Assembly (NCBI GenBank): GCA_963710275.1 | Contig: CAVPZS010000012.1 | Location: forward strand, 186,001-250,000 | Length of the DNA stretch: 64,000 bases | Source: Rhodoblastus sp963710275 | Lineage (GTDB): Bacteria; Pseudomonadota; Alphaproteobacteria; Rhizobiales; Beijerinckiaceae | Reading direction: 5' to 3' | In this document: positions 54,460 to 63,697 of the stretch, one piece after another | How positions within the stretch are numbered: position 1 is the first letter of the stretch | Layout: each line of letters opens with the position of its first letter | Position numbers and translations under genes: made by a program | The notes under the pieces: generated by a model | What the model was told of the DNA's origin: nothing | Database searches by the model: none | Seen by the model: only the letters and a program-made list of their open reading frames with translations

Positions 54460-55250
54460 TAGGCGGTCTGGCCGCCGTCGACCGCGAGATATTGCCCGGT
54501 GATGTGGCGGCCTGCTTCTGAGAGCAGCAGGATCGCCGCGCCTTTCAGATCGTCGGGGCCGCCGTAGCGGCCGAGCGGGATTTCCTCCAGCGCGCGCTGC
54601 TCGAACCGCTCCAGCACGCCGCGAGACATTTTCGACGGAAACCAGCCGGGGCAGATCGCATTGACGTTGACGCCGTGGGGGCCCCATTCGGCCGCCAGCG
54701 TGCGGGTGAAATTGATCACCGCCGCCTTGCTGGTGTTATAGGCCAGGGTCTGCAGCCCGAGCCGCGGCGAATTGCCGCCGAGGCCGGCGATCGAGGCGAT
54801 ATTGAGGATCTTGCCCGACCGGCGCGGCAGCATCGCGCGGCGTCCGATCTCCCGCGTCAGCACGAAGGTCGCGTTGACGTTGAGGTTGATGATCTTCAGC
54901 CAGGCTTCGGTCGGATAGTCCTCGGCGGGGGCGCCCCAGGTGGCGCCGGCGTTGTTGACCAGCAGGTCGACGGTTCCGAACGCCGCCAGGGCCTGCTCGG
55001 CCAAGGCGGGAATGGCGTCGAGTTTGGCCAGGTCGCAGGCGAGCGTGGCCACCTCCGCGCCGCGCGCGCGCAGATGCGCGGCGGCCTCGTCGAGTTCGCC
55101 CTGCTTGCGCGCGGTGATGACGAGCTTCGCGCCCATGTCGCTCAGGCCCTCGGCCATTTGCAGGCCGAGGCCGCGCGAGCCGCCGGTGATCAGGGCGATG
55201 CGGCCGGTGAGGTCGAACAGGGTTTTCGCATTTGCCGCCGTGTCGGTCAT
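54459..55250 (-). CDS. SDR family oxidoreductase (LvaD-like candidate)
   Basis: A 263-residue classical short-chain dehydrogenase. Cofactor motif TGGSRGLG, NNAG, catalytic Ser in NIASIAGLGG and Tyr-Lys in LAYNTSKAAV; the C-terminal segment GQYLAVDGGQTA is typical. Its stop overlaps the kinase gene start and its start overlaps the acyl-CoA dehydrogenase stop by 4 bp, so the three genes are one coupled unit. In an Lva-type pathway it would interconvert the 4-oxo and 4-hydroxyacyl-CoA. Confidence 0.93.
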   Translation of the reverse strand: MTDTAANAKTLFDLTGRIALITGGSRGLGLQMAEGLSDMGAKLVITARKQGELDEAAAHLRARGAEVATLACDLAKLDAIPALAEQALAAFGTVDLLVNNAGATWGAPAEDYPTEAWLKIINLNVNATFVLTREIGRRAMLPRRSGKILNIASIAGLGGNSPRLGLQTLAYNTSKAAVINFTRTLAAEWGPHGVNVNAICPGWFPSKMSRGVLERFEQRALEEIPLGRYGGPDDLKGAAILLLSEAGRHITGQYLAVDGGQTA

Positions 55251-56452
55251 TTGTAGCGCCTCAGTTCAAGCTTGGCGATGGAGTTGCGATGCACTTCGTC
55301 CGGGCCGTCGGCGAGACGCAGCGAGCGCGCGTAGGACCATTGGTGGGCGAGGCCGAAGTCATCGGAGACGCCGGCGCCGCCGCAGGACTGGATCGCCCAG
55401 TCAAGCACCTGGCAGGCCATGTTGGCCGCCGACACCTTGATCATGGCGATTTCCTTCGCCGCCGCCTTGTTGCCGACCTTGTCCATCATGTCGGCCGCGC
55501 GCAGCACGAGGAGCCGCGCCGAATCGATGTTGATGCGGGCGTCGGCGATGCGCTCCAGCGTCACGCCATGCTCCGCGATCGGACGCCCGAAGGCGGTGCG
55601 CGACAGCACGCGCTTGCACATGGTTTCCAGCGCGCGTTCGGCGGCGCCGATGATCCTCATGCAATGGTGGATGCGGCCGGGGCCCAGACGTCCTTGCGCG
55701 ATCTCGAAGCCGCGGCCTTCGCCGAGCAGGATGTTTTCGACGGGCACGCGGACATTCTCGAACAGCACTTCGCCATGGCCGTGCGGCGCGTCGTCATAGC
55801 CATAGACCGGCAGGCTGCGCAGGACCTTGACGCCGGGCGTGTCCATGGGAACCAGGATCATGGATTGCTGCTGGTGGCGATTGGCGTTGTCGGGGCTGGT
55901 CTTGCCCATGAAGACGAGGATCTTGCAGCGCGAATCCGGCGCGCCTGATGTCCACCACTTCCGCCCATTGATCACCAGGTCGTCGCCGTCGCGGACGATG
56001 CTGGCCGCGATATTGGTGGCGTCGCTGGAGGCGACCGCGGGCTCGGTCATGGCGAAGGCGGAGCGGATTTCGCCCGACAGCAGGGGCGTCAGCCACCTGT
56101 CCTTCTGCGCCTGCGACCCATAACGGACGAGCGTCTCCATGTTGCCGGTGTCGGGCGCGCTGCAGTTGAACACTTCCGAGCACCACATCACCCGGCCCAT
56201 GATTTCAGCCAGCGGCGCATATTCCATGTTGGTCAGGCCGGCCCCGAGCGCCAATTCCGGCAGGAAAAGGTTCCACAGACCGGCAGCCTTGGCCTTCTGC
56301 TTGAGGATTTCGACGATTTCGGTCGGCTGCCAGCGGTCGCCGGTCGCGACCTCGTCCTTGAAACGCTTCTCGTTCGGATAGACATGCTCGTCCATGAAGG
56401 CGATCAGGCGTTGCTGCAGGTCCTTGGTCTTTTGCGAATACTCGAAATCCAT
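55247..56452 (-). CDS. Acyl-CoA dehydrogenase, ACAD10/11-like (LvaC-like candidate)
   Basis: A 401-residue acyl-CoA dehydrogenase of the ACAD10/11 subgroup. It shows AFAMTEPAVASSDATNI (the subgroup form of the FAD loop), NGRKWWTSGAPD, and the end LADGPDEVHRNSIAKLELR in place of the common YEGT motif. ACAD11-type enzymes act on phosphorylated 4-hydroxyacyl-CoA together with their kinase domain. Here kinase, SDR and dehydrogenase are three adjacent genes. A 17-base sequence lying 54 bp upstream is repeated in the LysR-livK intergenic region, suggesting LysR control. Confidence 0.93.
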   Translation of the reverse strand: MDFEYSQKTKDLQQRLIAFMDEHVYPNEKRFKDEVATGDRWQPTEIVEILKQKAKAAGLWNLFLPELALGAGLTNMEYAPLAEIMGRVMWCSEVFNCSAPDTGNMETLVRYGSQAQKDRWLTPLLSGEIRSAFAMTEPAVASSDATNIAASIVRDGDDLVINGRKWWTSGAPDSRCKILVFMGKTSPDNANRHQQQSMILVPMDTPGVKVLRSLPVYGYDDAPHGHGEVLFENVRVPVENILLGEGRGFEIAQGRLGPGRIHHCMRIIGAAERALETMCKRVLSRTAFGRPIAEHGVTLERIADARINIDSARLLVLRAADMMDKVGNKAAAKEIAMIKVSAANMACQVLDWAIQSCGGAGVSDDFGLAHQWSYARSLRLADGPDEVHRNSIAKLELRRYK

Positions 56453-56505
56453 GGGTCATTGCCTTCGAAGGGGGGCGCTTGGGACGATCGTGATCGCGGG
56501 CGGCT

Positions 56506-56522
56506 CATCAGTCAAATGAATG
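56506..56522. promoter_or_regulatory. LysR-type operator candidate, copy 1
   Basis: CATCAGTCAAATGAATG, exactly the reverse complement of 58921-58937; it contains a T-N11-A core. It lies 54 bp upstream of the acyl-CoA dehydrogenase start, in the 88-bp gap before that operon. Confidence 0.65.
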
Positions 56523-56540
56523 CTCGTTATCCCGCTGAAT

Positions 56541-57864
56541 TCAATTGACGCATGGAGGCGTCAGCAGCGGCGCCGGCCGCCAGAAATCGGGATCGCCATG
56601 CGCCAGGGCGTAGCTCTCGAACAACAGGGGAATGAGCGGCAAGCCGAACTGCCGCGCGAAGAACAGCGGGCCGCCTCGCGCGGCTGGAAAACCATAGGCG
56701 ACGACCGACATCAGGTCGACGTCGGATTCCCTCGCGGCGACGCCCTCGCCGAGCAGTCGCGCGCCCTCGTTGGCCAGGGCGAAGACGCAGCGGCCGACGA
56801 TTTCCGCGTCGGACACCGGGCGGCGCGCCACATGCGAACTCCACGGCGGCGCGTTCGATCAGCATTTCGACATCCGGGTCGTCGATGGGTTTCCTGTCGC
56901 CCGGTTCGTAGCGATACCAGCCTTTGCCCGCCTTCTGGCCCGAGCGCCCGCTCTCGCAGATCAGGTCATAGCTGCGCGGCTGGACGCCAACTGACTTTGC
57001 GCCGGCCCGTTTGCGGATCGTGCCCCAGGGCAGTTCGTTGCCGATCATGTCGAGCGTGCGGAAGGGGCCGATGGCGAAGCCCCAGGCTTCCAGCGCGGCG
57101 TCGACCTGGCGCGGCTTGGCGCCGGTCTCGGCCAGGAACATCGCCTGGCGCCAGAACTGGTCGAACATGCGGTTGCCGATGAAGCCGTCGCAGACGCGCG
57201 CGACCACCGCCGCCTTGCCCAGCCGCTTCGCCAGCGCCCCGATCCGGTCCAGCGTCGCCTCCGAGGTCGCCTGTCCGCGCACGATTTCGATGAGTCCCGT
57301 CACCTGGGCCGGGATGAAGAAATGCGCGCCGACCACGTCCTGCGGCCGGCGCGTCGCCGCGGCGATCCGATCGATGTCCAGCGTCGAGGTATTGGTGGCG
57401 AGGATCGCGCCTTCCGGCAGGATGGCGTCGAGCTCGGCCATGATGCGCCGCTTGAGGTCGATGTCCTCGAACACCGCCTCGATGGCGATGTCCACCGGGC
57501 GGATCTCGGCCAGGGTCCTTGTCGCGACGATGCGTGCGAGACGCGCCTCGGCTTCGGCGGGCGTGATCCGGCCTTTTACGACGGCGCGGCCATATTCGGC
57601 GGCGGCGCCGGCCAGCGCCTGCGCCAGCCTTTGCGGCTCGGCGTCGAGGAGTTGAACCGACAGTCCGGCGTCGGCGAGGGTCATGGCGATGCCGAGCCCC
57701 ATGGCGCCGGCGCCGATCACAGCCGCGCGCTCGAGCGGCGCGACGGTCCGGCTGAAACGGGCGTCGGCGGTTTCGCGCGCCTGCCGCAGATAGGCCCGCG
57801 CGGCCTGCGCATCGCCTGTCTGCATCAGGCGCCCTTCGAAATCGGCGGTCGGAATCGGCGGCAT
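56541..57864 (-). CDS. 3-hydroxyacyl-CoA dehydrogenase, frameshifted as assembled
   Basis: About 441 residues of the FadB-type NAD-dependent 3-hydroxyacyl-CoA dehydrogenase, with the N-terminal crotonase part absent. Rossmann motif VIGAGAMGLGIAMTLADAGL, then TNTSTLDIDRIAAATRRP, AHFFIPAQVTGLIEIV and DGFIGNRMFDQF, and a second C-terminal domain. One extra base near 56832 shifts the last 97 residues (VARRPVSDAEIVGRCVFALA onward). It oxidises (S)-3-hydroxyacyl-CoA in beta-oxidation. A GTCAAATGAAT element upstream links it to the same regulator as its neighbours. Confidence 0.88.
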
Positions 57865-57914
57865 TGATCATTTCCTGGCGGTGGCGCGCCAGAAGAGGAA
57901 CTCGACCCCGGTCG

Positions 57915-57925
57915 GTCAAATGAAT
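57915..57925. promoter_or_regulatory. LysR-type operator candidate, core copy
   Basis: GTCAAATGAAT, the 11-base core of the 17-base repeat at 56506 and 58921, 51 bp upstream of the 3-hydroxyacyl-CoA dehydrogenase start, in the gap after the LysR gene. Confidence 0.5.
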
Positions 57926-57944
57926 TAAATCTTTGCAGCCCTAT

Positions 57945-58895
57945 TCATATTGCTGATGCAGCCTCGCGCTTGTCCGCCTGCGTCTCCCGCGCGCCGATGT
58001 CGAAAGCGCTGAAGAGCTGGTCGCGCAGCCATTTATTGGCCGGATCGAGATCGGCGTTCGCGTGCCAATAGAGGTAAACGTCCTGCGACGGGCCGTCGAA
58101 AGGCGCGGCGATGATCTGGTTGTCGAACAGCAGGTTGGCGATGCGCGCGTAGCGGTTCGGCATGGTCAGGATGAGGTCGGTCTCGCTGACCACCCGGCAG
58201 GCCGCGAAACTCTGCTGGCAGCGCAATTTGATGTCGCGATAGCGCCCCCCGCGCGCGACTTCGAGGTCGGCGAGGCCGAAACCGGTGCGCCGCGACGTCA
58301 CCAAAATGTGTTCCTGCTCCAGATAGGTCTCGATGGTCAGCCCCTCGCGCACCGCGGGATGGTCGCGGCGGGCGACGACGGCCAGTCCATCCGTCGAGAT
58401 CAGCGCATGCCTGACGTCCGGCGACGTCGGCATCAATATGTCGACGGCGGCGTCGAGCTGGCCGGAAGCAAGTTCGCGCCCGAGGTCGCTGCGATTGATG
58501 CGGACGCTGGAAATGCCGACGCCGGCGGCGGTTTCGGCGAGGCTGAGCATGAGCGGGGTCAGGACTACGGATTCCATGACGTCGCGCAGTCCCACGGTAA
58601 AGACGCGTTTCGACGCGGCGGCATTGAACACGCCGCTGTCGCCGACCACTGCGCCCATGGTGCGCAGGGCCTGGCGAATCGGCTCGATGATCGAGCGCGC
58701 CAGCGGCGTTGGCGTCATGTCATGCCCCTGGCGGTGGAACAGCGGATCGCCGAGGATTTCCCTCAACCGCCCGAGCGAATGGCTGATCGCCGGCTGGGTG
58801 AGATTGAGCCTCTTGCCGGCGCGGGTCACGCCGCCTTCCGTGTAGATGGCCTCGAAAACAACGAAGAGATTCAGGTCAAGTCGAGAAATATGCAT
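57945..58895 (-). CDS. LysR family transcriptional regulator (NodD/LinR-like)
   Basis: A 316-residue LysR protein starting MHISRLDLNLFVVFEAIYTE, with the helix-turn-helix at about residues 20-45 (GGVTRAGKRLNLTQPAISHS) and the substrate-binding domain from about residue 95. The RxDLNLL opening resembles NodD/NahR-like regulators that respond to aromatic or plant compounds. It is divergent from the third LIV operon. The 144-bp gap contains the 17-base element also found before the acyl-CoA dehydrogenase operon, so it probably controls both directions. Confidence 0.93.
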   Translation of the reverse strand: MHISRLDLNLFVVFEAIYTEGGVTRAGKRLNLTQPAISHSLGRLREILGDPLFHRQGHDMTPTPLARSIIEPIRQALRTMGAVVGDSGVFNAAASKRVFTVGLRDVMESVVLTPLMLSLAETAAGVGISSVRINRSDLGRELASGQLDAAVDILMPTSPDVRHALISTDGLAVVARRDHPAVREGLTIETYLEQEHILVTSRRTGFGLADLEVARGGRYRDIKLRCQQSFAACRVVSETDLILTMPNRYARIANLLFDNQIIAAPFDGPSQDVYLYWHANADLDPANKWLRDQLFSAFDIGARETQADKREAASAI

Positions 58896-58920
58896 AAAAT
58901 CGATCCGCGCATATCAAGAT

Positions 58921-58937
58921 CATTCATTTGACTGATG
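58921..58937. promoter_or_regulatory. LysR-type operator candidate, copy 2
   Basis: CATTCATTTGACTGATG, exact inverted copy of 56506-56522, 26 bp upstream of the LysR start and 103 bp upstream of the livK-like start. The position fits autoregulation plus control of the transporter operon. Confidence 0.65.
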
Positions 58938-59039
58938 GTACACGGCCTTCCACTATCGCGCAATGGATCGCAAGCCATCAAATCCAGGGCTTTGAAGCGG
59001 ACGAAGAGCCGCGATGCGCGATCGGGAGAGGATCGAAAA

Positions 59040-60311
59040 ATGACATTGCTTCAATCGAAACGGGGCTCGGTTTCCGCCCTCGCCTTCGCTGCCGCGCTCG
59101 CCGCCGGTCCGGCTTTCGCCGCCGAATCCGGCCCCGTCTGCGGGCTCGCCAACGGCCAGCCGGCGACCGGCGCTCCGATCGAAATCGGCGCCGTGGTCGG
59201 CAAGACCGGCCCCGCCGACTTCAGCGCCTCCGCGCGTTCGGCCAAGGCCTATTTCGACTGCGTCAACGCCAATGGCGGCGTCAACGGGCGCAGGATCAAT
59301 TACACCATCGCCGACGACGGCTGGAAGCCCGAGCAGGCCTCCCAGGTCGCCACGCAACTGGTCAAGGACAAGAATGTCGTCGCCCTGGTGGGCAATTCCA
59401 GTTTCGTCGATTGCGCCGTCAACGCCAAGCTCTACGACTCCGAGAACGTGCTGGCCGTCGCCGGCGAGGGCGTCTCGCGCGAATGCTTCTTTTCCAAGAA
59501 TATCGCCACCATGGGCGAAGGACCGCGCCTCAGCGTGCTCGGCGGCGCCATCCACATGGCGCAGAAGCTGGGCGTGAAACATGCCGTCTGCATCGCCGGC
59601 AACATCGCGGGCATCGGGCAATGGTCCTGCGGCGGCATGGAAGACTGGGGCAAGGCCCACGGCCTGAAGGTCGACATCGTTCTGGTCGACCTGCGTTCCG
59701 TCGACGCCACCTCGATCCTGCTCCAGGCCATGTCCTTCAAGCCCGACGCGATGGTCACCGACCTGCCGATGGAGGCCGCGGTCGCCATTTACGCCGCGGC
59801 CGAACAGCAGGACCTCGGCGACAAGTACAAATGGTTCGGTCCGTCCAGCCTCTACGACTACAGCTTCCCCAAGGCGGTCGGCCCCTACTGGAACAATCGG
59901 ATCTATGTCGAGCAGGAACTGCAGCCGATCGACGCGCAGACCAAGGATAATCTGAACTGGCTGGCCGTGCTCGACAAATTCGGCGCGAAGTCCGATCGCC
60001 GCGACACCTTCTCGCAGGGCGGCTATCTCGCGGCGCGCGCCGCGACGGAAGCGCTGCTGAAGATGGATCCCGCCAGGATCGACCGCGTCTCGGTCACCGA
60101 GGCCTTCCGGGCGATCAAGGGCTTCAAGAGCGATATCCTCTGCGGCTCCTGGTATTTCGGCCCCGGCGCGACCCACGCCGCCAACCATACCGGCTCGGTC
60201 GCCGTCGTCGCCGACGGCGGGTTCAAGCCGCAGGCCAGCTGCATCGCCATCGACGATCCGGAAATCGCCGAGTCCGTCAAGCAGGAGACGGCGCTGGGCC
60301 TCGCGCAATAA
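59040..60311 (+). CDS. LIV-type ABC transporter substrate-binding protein
   Basis: A 423-residue periplasmic binding protein. The start at 59040 has a GGGAGAGG site and gives a Sec signal peptide ending AAGPAFAAES. The mature part opens with an unusual Cys-containing stretch (CGLANGQPATGAPI) before the LIV fold (IGAVVGKTGPADFSASARSA). Several Cys (in VDCAVNAK, RECFFSK, HAVCIAG, WSCGG, ILCGSW) may form disulfides. The ligand is unknown but should feed the acyl-CoA module controlled by the neighbouring LysR regulator. First gene of the third LIV operon. Confidence 0.92.
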   Translation: MTLLQSKRGSVSALAFAAALAAGPAFAAESGPVCGLANGQPATGAPIEIGAVVGKTGPADFSASARSAKAYFDCVNANGGVNGRRINYTIADDGWKPEQASQVATQLVKDKNVVALVGNSSFVDCAVNAKLYDSENVLAVAGEGVSRECFFSKNIATMGEGPRLSVLGGAIHMAQKLGVKHAVCIAGNIAGIGQWSCGGMEDWGKAHGLKVDIVLVDLRSVDATSILLQAMSFKPDAMVTDLPMEAAVAIYAAAEQQDLGDKYKWFGPSSLYDYSFPKAVGPYWNNRIYVEQELQPIDAQTKDNLNWLAVLDKFGAKSDRRDTFSQGGYLAARAATEALLKMDPARIDRVSVTEAFRAIKGFKSDILCGSWYFGPGATHAANHTGSVAVVADGGFKPQASCIAIDDPEIAESVKQETALGLAQ

Positions 60312-60347
60312 TCGCTTTGCGCGGCCTGTTTCCTCGACGGAGAGCGC

Positions 60348-62246
60348 ATGCCTGATCTTACGCCTTTCATCGTCGCCGGCCTCTGCGCCGGCGCCGTCTA
60401 CGTCCTCTCCGGCGTCGGCCTGGTCGTGCTCTATCGCGCTTCGGGCGTGCTCAATTTCGCCCAGGGCGCGATCGGCGCCTTCGCCGCGCTGACGGCCTGG
60501 ACCCTCGTCGACGCCGAACTGCCGATCTGGCTCGCCTGGTCCGGCGGCGTCGCCGCCGCCGCTCTTCTCTCCCTGCTCTATGGCCGGATCGTCGCGCCGA
60601 GCCTGGCCACGGCCGACCCGACGGTGCGCGCCGTGGCAACTCTGGGCTTCGCCTTGATCGTGCTGGGCGCGCTGGAGTTTTTCTGGGGCGAATGGCCGCG
60701 CAGCCTGCGCCTGCCCATCGATACCATGGCGGTGCAGCTGGGCGGCGTGCGCGTCACCTATTCCCGCGGCCTCGCCTTCGTTTTCGCCCTCGCCGTCACC
60801 CTCGGCGTGATGCTGTTTCTCGCGCGCAGCCGCTTGGGCCTGTCGATGCGCGCGCTTGCCAACGATCGCGACATCAGCGCCCTGGTGGGCGTGCCCGTGA
60901 CCAGCGTCGACGCCTGGGCGTGGCTGCTCTCGGGCGTGCTCGCGGGCGTCAGCGGGCTGATGCTGGCCAATCTCGTGAGGCTGCAGGCCTCGCTCCTCAC
61001 CTTCATGGTCATCCCCGCGATAGCCGCGGCCATCGTAGGACGGCTGCGGTCGCTGCCGTTGACGGTGGCGGGCGGATTGACGATCGGCGTCGTCGAGTCG
61101 CTCGCCACGCCCTTCGCGCAATTGGCCCCCTATCGTTCCGCTGCGCCCTTCCTGGTCGCCGTCGCCGCTCTCCTGTTCATGCAATGGCGTGGCGTCTCCG
61201 ACGGACGGGCCGATCAGGCTGTGACGGCGCGGGTGGCGGGTCCGCAATCGCGCCAGGGTTTGCGCGAGATCGGAATCGGCGTGGCCGCGGCGGCGCTGGT
61301 CGCGATCATTCTGCCGGAATCCGCTTCCGCCTATTGGCTGAAGAGCCTGACCTCGGTGCTGATCCTCGGCATAGCCGCGCTGAGCGTCAGCCTGCTCTAC
61401 GCCCAGGTCGGGATCGTTTCTCTGTGCCAATATGCGCTGGTCGGCGTCGGCGGCTGGGTGACCCTGCGCATCGCCCACGCCACCGGCCAGCCCTTCACTG
61501 TCTCGCTCTTGGAAGGGGCCGTCGCCGCCGCCCTGTTCGGCGTCTTCGCCGGCCTGCCGGCGCTGCGCCTTCGCGGGCTCTATGTCGCTCTGGTGACGCT
61601 GATGATCGCCGGGGCCTTCCAGACGCTGATCACGGTGTTCGGCTTTCCTGACGGCGGCGCCGGCTTCTTCGGACGGGTCGTCGGCGGCGGGCAGATTCCC
61701 CTTGCCCGACCCGGCTTCGCCCAGGATGACGCCTCCTATTTTCGCTATGTCCTGACGGCGACCGTGCTGTGCTTCCTGCTGGTTCAGGCCCATCGGCGCT
61801 CGCGGGCCGGGCGCTCCTGGGCGCTGATCCGGCGCGGCGAGGCGGGCGCCATTTCGCTCGGCGTCCCCATTGTCGCCTACAAGGTCTGGGCCTTCGCCAT
61901 CGCCGGCCTGCTTGCGGGCCTCGCAGGCGGACTCATGGCCGGCAGTGTCGGCTTTCTCGACGCCACTTCCTTCCCGGCCAGCGATTCGATCCTGCTTTTC
62001 GCCCTGGCGGTCGTCGCCGGCGCCTATCATTGGTCCGGGCCCTTGTTCGCGGGATTGCTGATGCGCGCCTTCCCGAGCCTGTTGCTCGATCTCGGCGTCG
62101 ACGGCAATCTCGCCTCGGTGATCTATGGCGCGGGATTGCTGCATGCGCTGATCGCGGCGCCCGAGGGCATGTCCGGCCAGGCCGCCGCGCTCGCCGGAAA
62201 GCTTTCCGGCCTGCTGCGCCGACGCAAGGAGGCGGCTGTCGCATGA
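60348..62246 (+). CDS. Fused LIV-type permease (LivH-LivM)
   Basis: A 632-residue membrane protein uniting both permeases. Residues 1-285 are LivH-like (VYVLSGVGLVVLYRASGVLN) and residues about 310-610 are LivM-like (SLLYAQVGIVSLCQYALVGV). The ATPase-contact loops occur in both halves (SMRALANDRDISALVGV and WALIRRGEAGAISLGVP). About 16-18 spans in all. It contrasts with the LivM-LivG fusion at 45572 and the unfused set at 7693-9539. It overlaps the ATPase gene by 4 bp. Confidence 0.94.
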   Translation: MPDLTPFIVAGLCAGAVYVLSGVGLVVLYRASGVLNFAQGAIGAFAALTAWTLVDAELPIWLAWSGGVAAAALLSLLYGRIVAPSLATADPTVRAVATLGFALIVLGALEFFWGEWPRSLRLPIDTMAVQLGGVRVTYSRGLAFVFALAVTLGVMLFLARSRLGLSMRALANDRDISALVGVPVTSVDAWAWLLSGVLAGVSGLMLANLVRLQASLLTFMVIPAIAAAIVGRLRSLPLTVAGGLTIGVVESLATPFAQLAPYRSAAPFLVAVAALLFMQWRGVSDGRADQAVTARVAGPQSRQGLREIGIGVAAAALVAIILPESASAYWLKSLTSVLILGIAALSVSLLYAQVGIVSLCQYALVGVGGWVTLRIAHATGQPFTVSLLEGAVAAALFGVFAGLPALRLRGLYVALVTLMIAGAFQTLITVFGFPDGGAGFFGRVVGGGQIPLARPGFAQDDASYFRYVLTATVLCFLLVQAHRRSRAGRSWALIRRGEAGAISLGVPIVAYKVWAFAIAGLLAGLAGGLMAGSVGFLDATSFPASDSILLFALAVVAGAYHWSGPLFAGLLMRAFPSLLLDLGVDGNLASVIYGAGLLHALIAAPEGMSGQAAALAGKLSGLLRRRKEAAVA

Positions 62247-62965
62247 TCGAGATTTCCAGCCTCACCGTGCAGTTTGGCGGCGTCAAGGGCCTCAACGACC
62301 TGAATGCGGTCATCGAGACGCCGGTGACCGGCCTGATCGGACCGAACGGCGCCGGCAAGACCACCCTGCTCAACGTCTTCAGCGGCTTCGTGAAGCCCTT
62401 TACCGGCCGCATTCGGCTGGACGGCCGAGACCTTCTGTCGCTGCCCTCGCATCGCCGCGCCGCAGCGGGCGTGAGACGCACCTTCCAGACCGAGCAGACA
62501 GTCGAAACCCTGAGCCTTCACGACAATGTCGCGGCGGCGCTGGACCACCAGCCCGGCGGCTTCCGTGATCGCCGCAAGGCCATTGGAGCTGTGCTGGATT
62601 ATGTCGGTCTCGGCGCGGGCCGCGACCGGCTCGGCGCCGAACTCAACGCTTGCGAGCGCCGCCTGCTCGAAATCGCGCGCTGTCTCGTCGGACGTCCGAA
62701 ACTCTTGATGATGGACGAACCTGGCGCGGGCCTCGCCGCGAGCGAATCCGACCATTTGCGCAAGGTGATCGCGGGCGTTCCCGATTTCAGCGGCGCCCGG
62801 GTCTTGCTGGTCGACCACGACGTCGAGCTGATTTCCGCCGTGTGCCAGTCGACGCTCGTGCTGGATTTCGGCCAGAAAATCGCCTTCGGGCCGACCGCGG
62901 AGGTTCTGGCCGATCGACGCGTGCGCGCCGCCTATCTCGGCGTCGTCGAAGGAGCGGCGGCATGA
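62243..62965 (+). CDS. LIV-type ABC transporter ATP-binding protein (LivG-like, degenerate signature)
   Basis: A 240-residue LivG-class ATPase with Walker A GPNGAGKTT, Walker B LLMMDEPGAGL and H-loop LLVDHDVEL. The signature motif is replaced by LNACERRLLEIARCL, with neither the Gly-Gly nor the Gln of LSGGQ. The partner ATPase has a normal signature, so the dimer may have one consensus and one degenerate ATP site. It overlaps the permease upstream and the LivF-like gene downstream by 4 bp each. Confidence 0.92.
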   Translation: MIEISSLTVQFGGVKGLNDLNAVIETPVTGLIGPNGAGKTTLLNVFSGFVKPFTGRIRLDGRDLLSLPSHRRAAAGVRRTFQTEQTVETLSLHDNVAAALDHQPGGFRDRRKAIGAVLDYVGLGAGRDRLGAELNACERRLLEIARCLVGRPKLLMMDEPGAGLAASESDHLRKVIAGVPDFSGARVLLVDHDVELISAVCQSTLVLDFGQKIAFGPTAEVLADRRVRAAYLGVVEGAAA

Positions 62966-63678
62966 GCGGTTTTCTCGCCGCCGAAAAACTTGACGTCGAG
63001 CGCGGCGGCCGCCTGGTGGTTCATGGCGTCGACTTGCGCGTCGAGCGGGGCCGCGTGACGGCGCTGCTGGGCGCCAATGGCGCGGGCAAAAGCAGCCTCG
63101 TCCTGTCGCTGGCGGGCGCCTTGCCCGCGGCGGGCGGCCGCATCCTCTGCGACGGCCGCGAAATCCAGAATCTTCGCCCGCATCGCGTCCGTCGGCTCGG
63201 CGTCGCCGCCATTCCCGAAGGACATCGCGTGCTCGGCGAATTGACGATAGAGGAAAACCTGCGCGTCGCCGGGACCCATCTGGCGCGGCGCGAATTGGAC
63301 AAGGCCGTGGCCGAGGCTTACCTGACATTTCCTGAATTGCAGGAGCGGCGCACGACCCGCGCCGGCGCGCTCTCGGGCGGCCAGCAGCAGATGGTGGTGA
63401 TCGCCCAGGCCATCGTGAGCAAACCCTCCTATATCCTCGCCGACGAGCTTTCCTTCGGCCTGGCGCCGGTCATCGTCACCCGGCTCATGCCCGTCCTGCT
63501 CGATTTCGCGAAACGCGGCGCCGGCGTGCTGCTGATCGAGCAGTTCACCGATCTCGCGCTGCAGATTTCGCAACACGTCTATGTGATGGAGCGCGGGCGC
63601 ATCGGCTTTTCCGGCGAGCCGGAGGAACTGAAACGCAATCCTGATATCCTGCACAGCGCCTATCTCGCCAGCGCTTGA
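62962..63678 (+). CDS. LIV-type ABC transporter ATP-binding protein (LivF-like)
   Basis: A 238-residue ATPase with Walker A GANGAGKSS, signature LSGGQQQMVVIAQAI, Walker B-like ILADELSFGLAP (Asp-Glu present, with Leu and Ser after the Glu in place of Pro) and H-loop LLIEQFTD. It completes the third LIV system. A CoA ligase gene starts 19 bp downstream, implying import followed by immediate CoA activation. Confidence 0.93.
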   Translation: MSGFLAAEKLDVERGGRLVVHGVDLRVERGRVTALLGANGAGKSSLVLSLAGALPAAGGRILCDGREIQNLRPHRVRRLGVAAIPEGHRVLGELTIEENLRVAGTHLARRELDKAVAEAYLTFPELQERRTTRAGALSGGQQQMVVIAQAIVSKPSYILADELSFGLAPVIVTRLMPVLLDFAKRGAGVLLIEQFTDLALQISQHVYVMERGRIGFSGEPEELKRNPDILHSAYLASA

Positions 63679-63697
63679 AATTCGTCGAGGAAACGGA

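Noticed and set aside
58953..62144. A 1063-codon open frame on the minus strand opposite the third LIV operon.
   Set aside because: Low-complexity Arg/Gly/Ala/His-rich translation with no family features, opposite well-supported binding-protein and permease genes.
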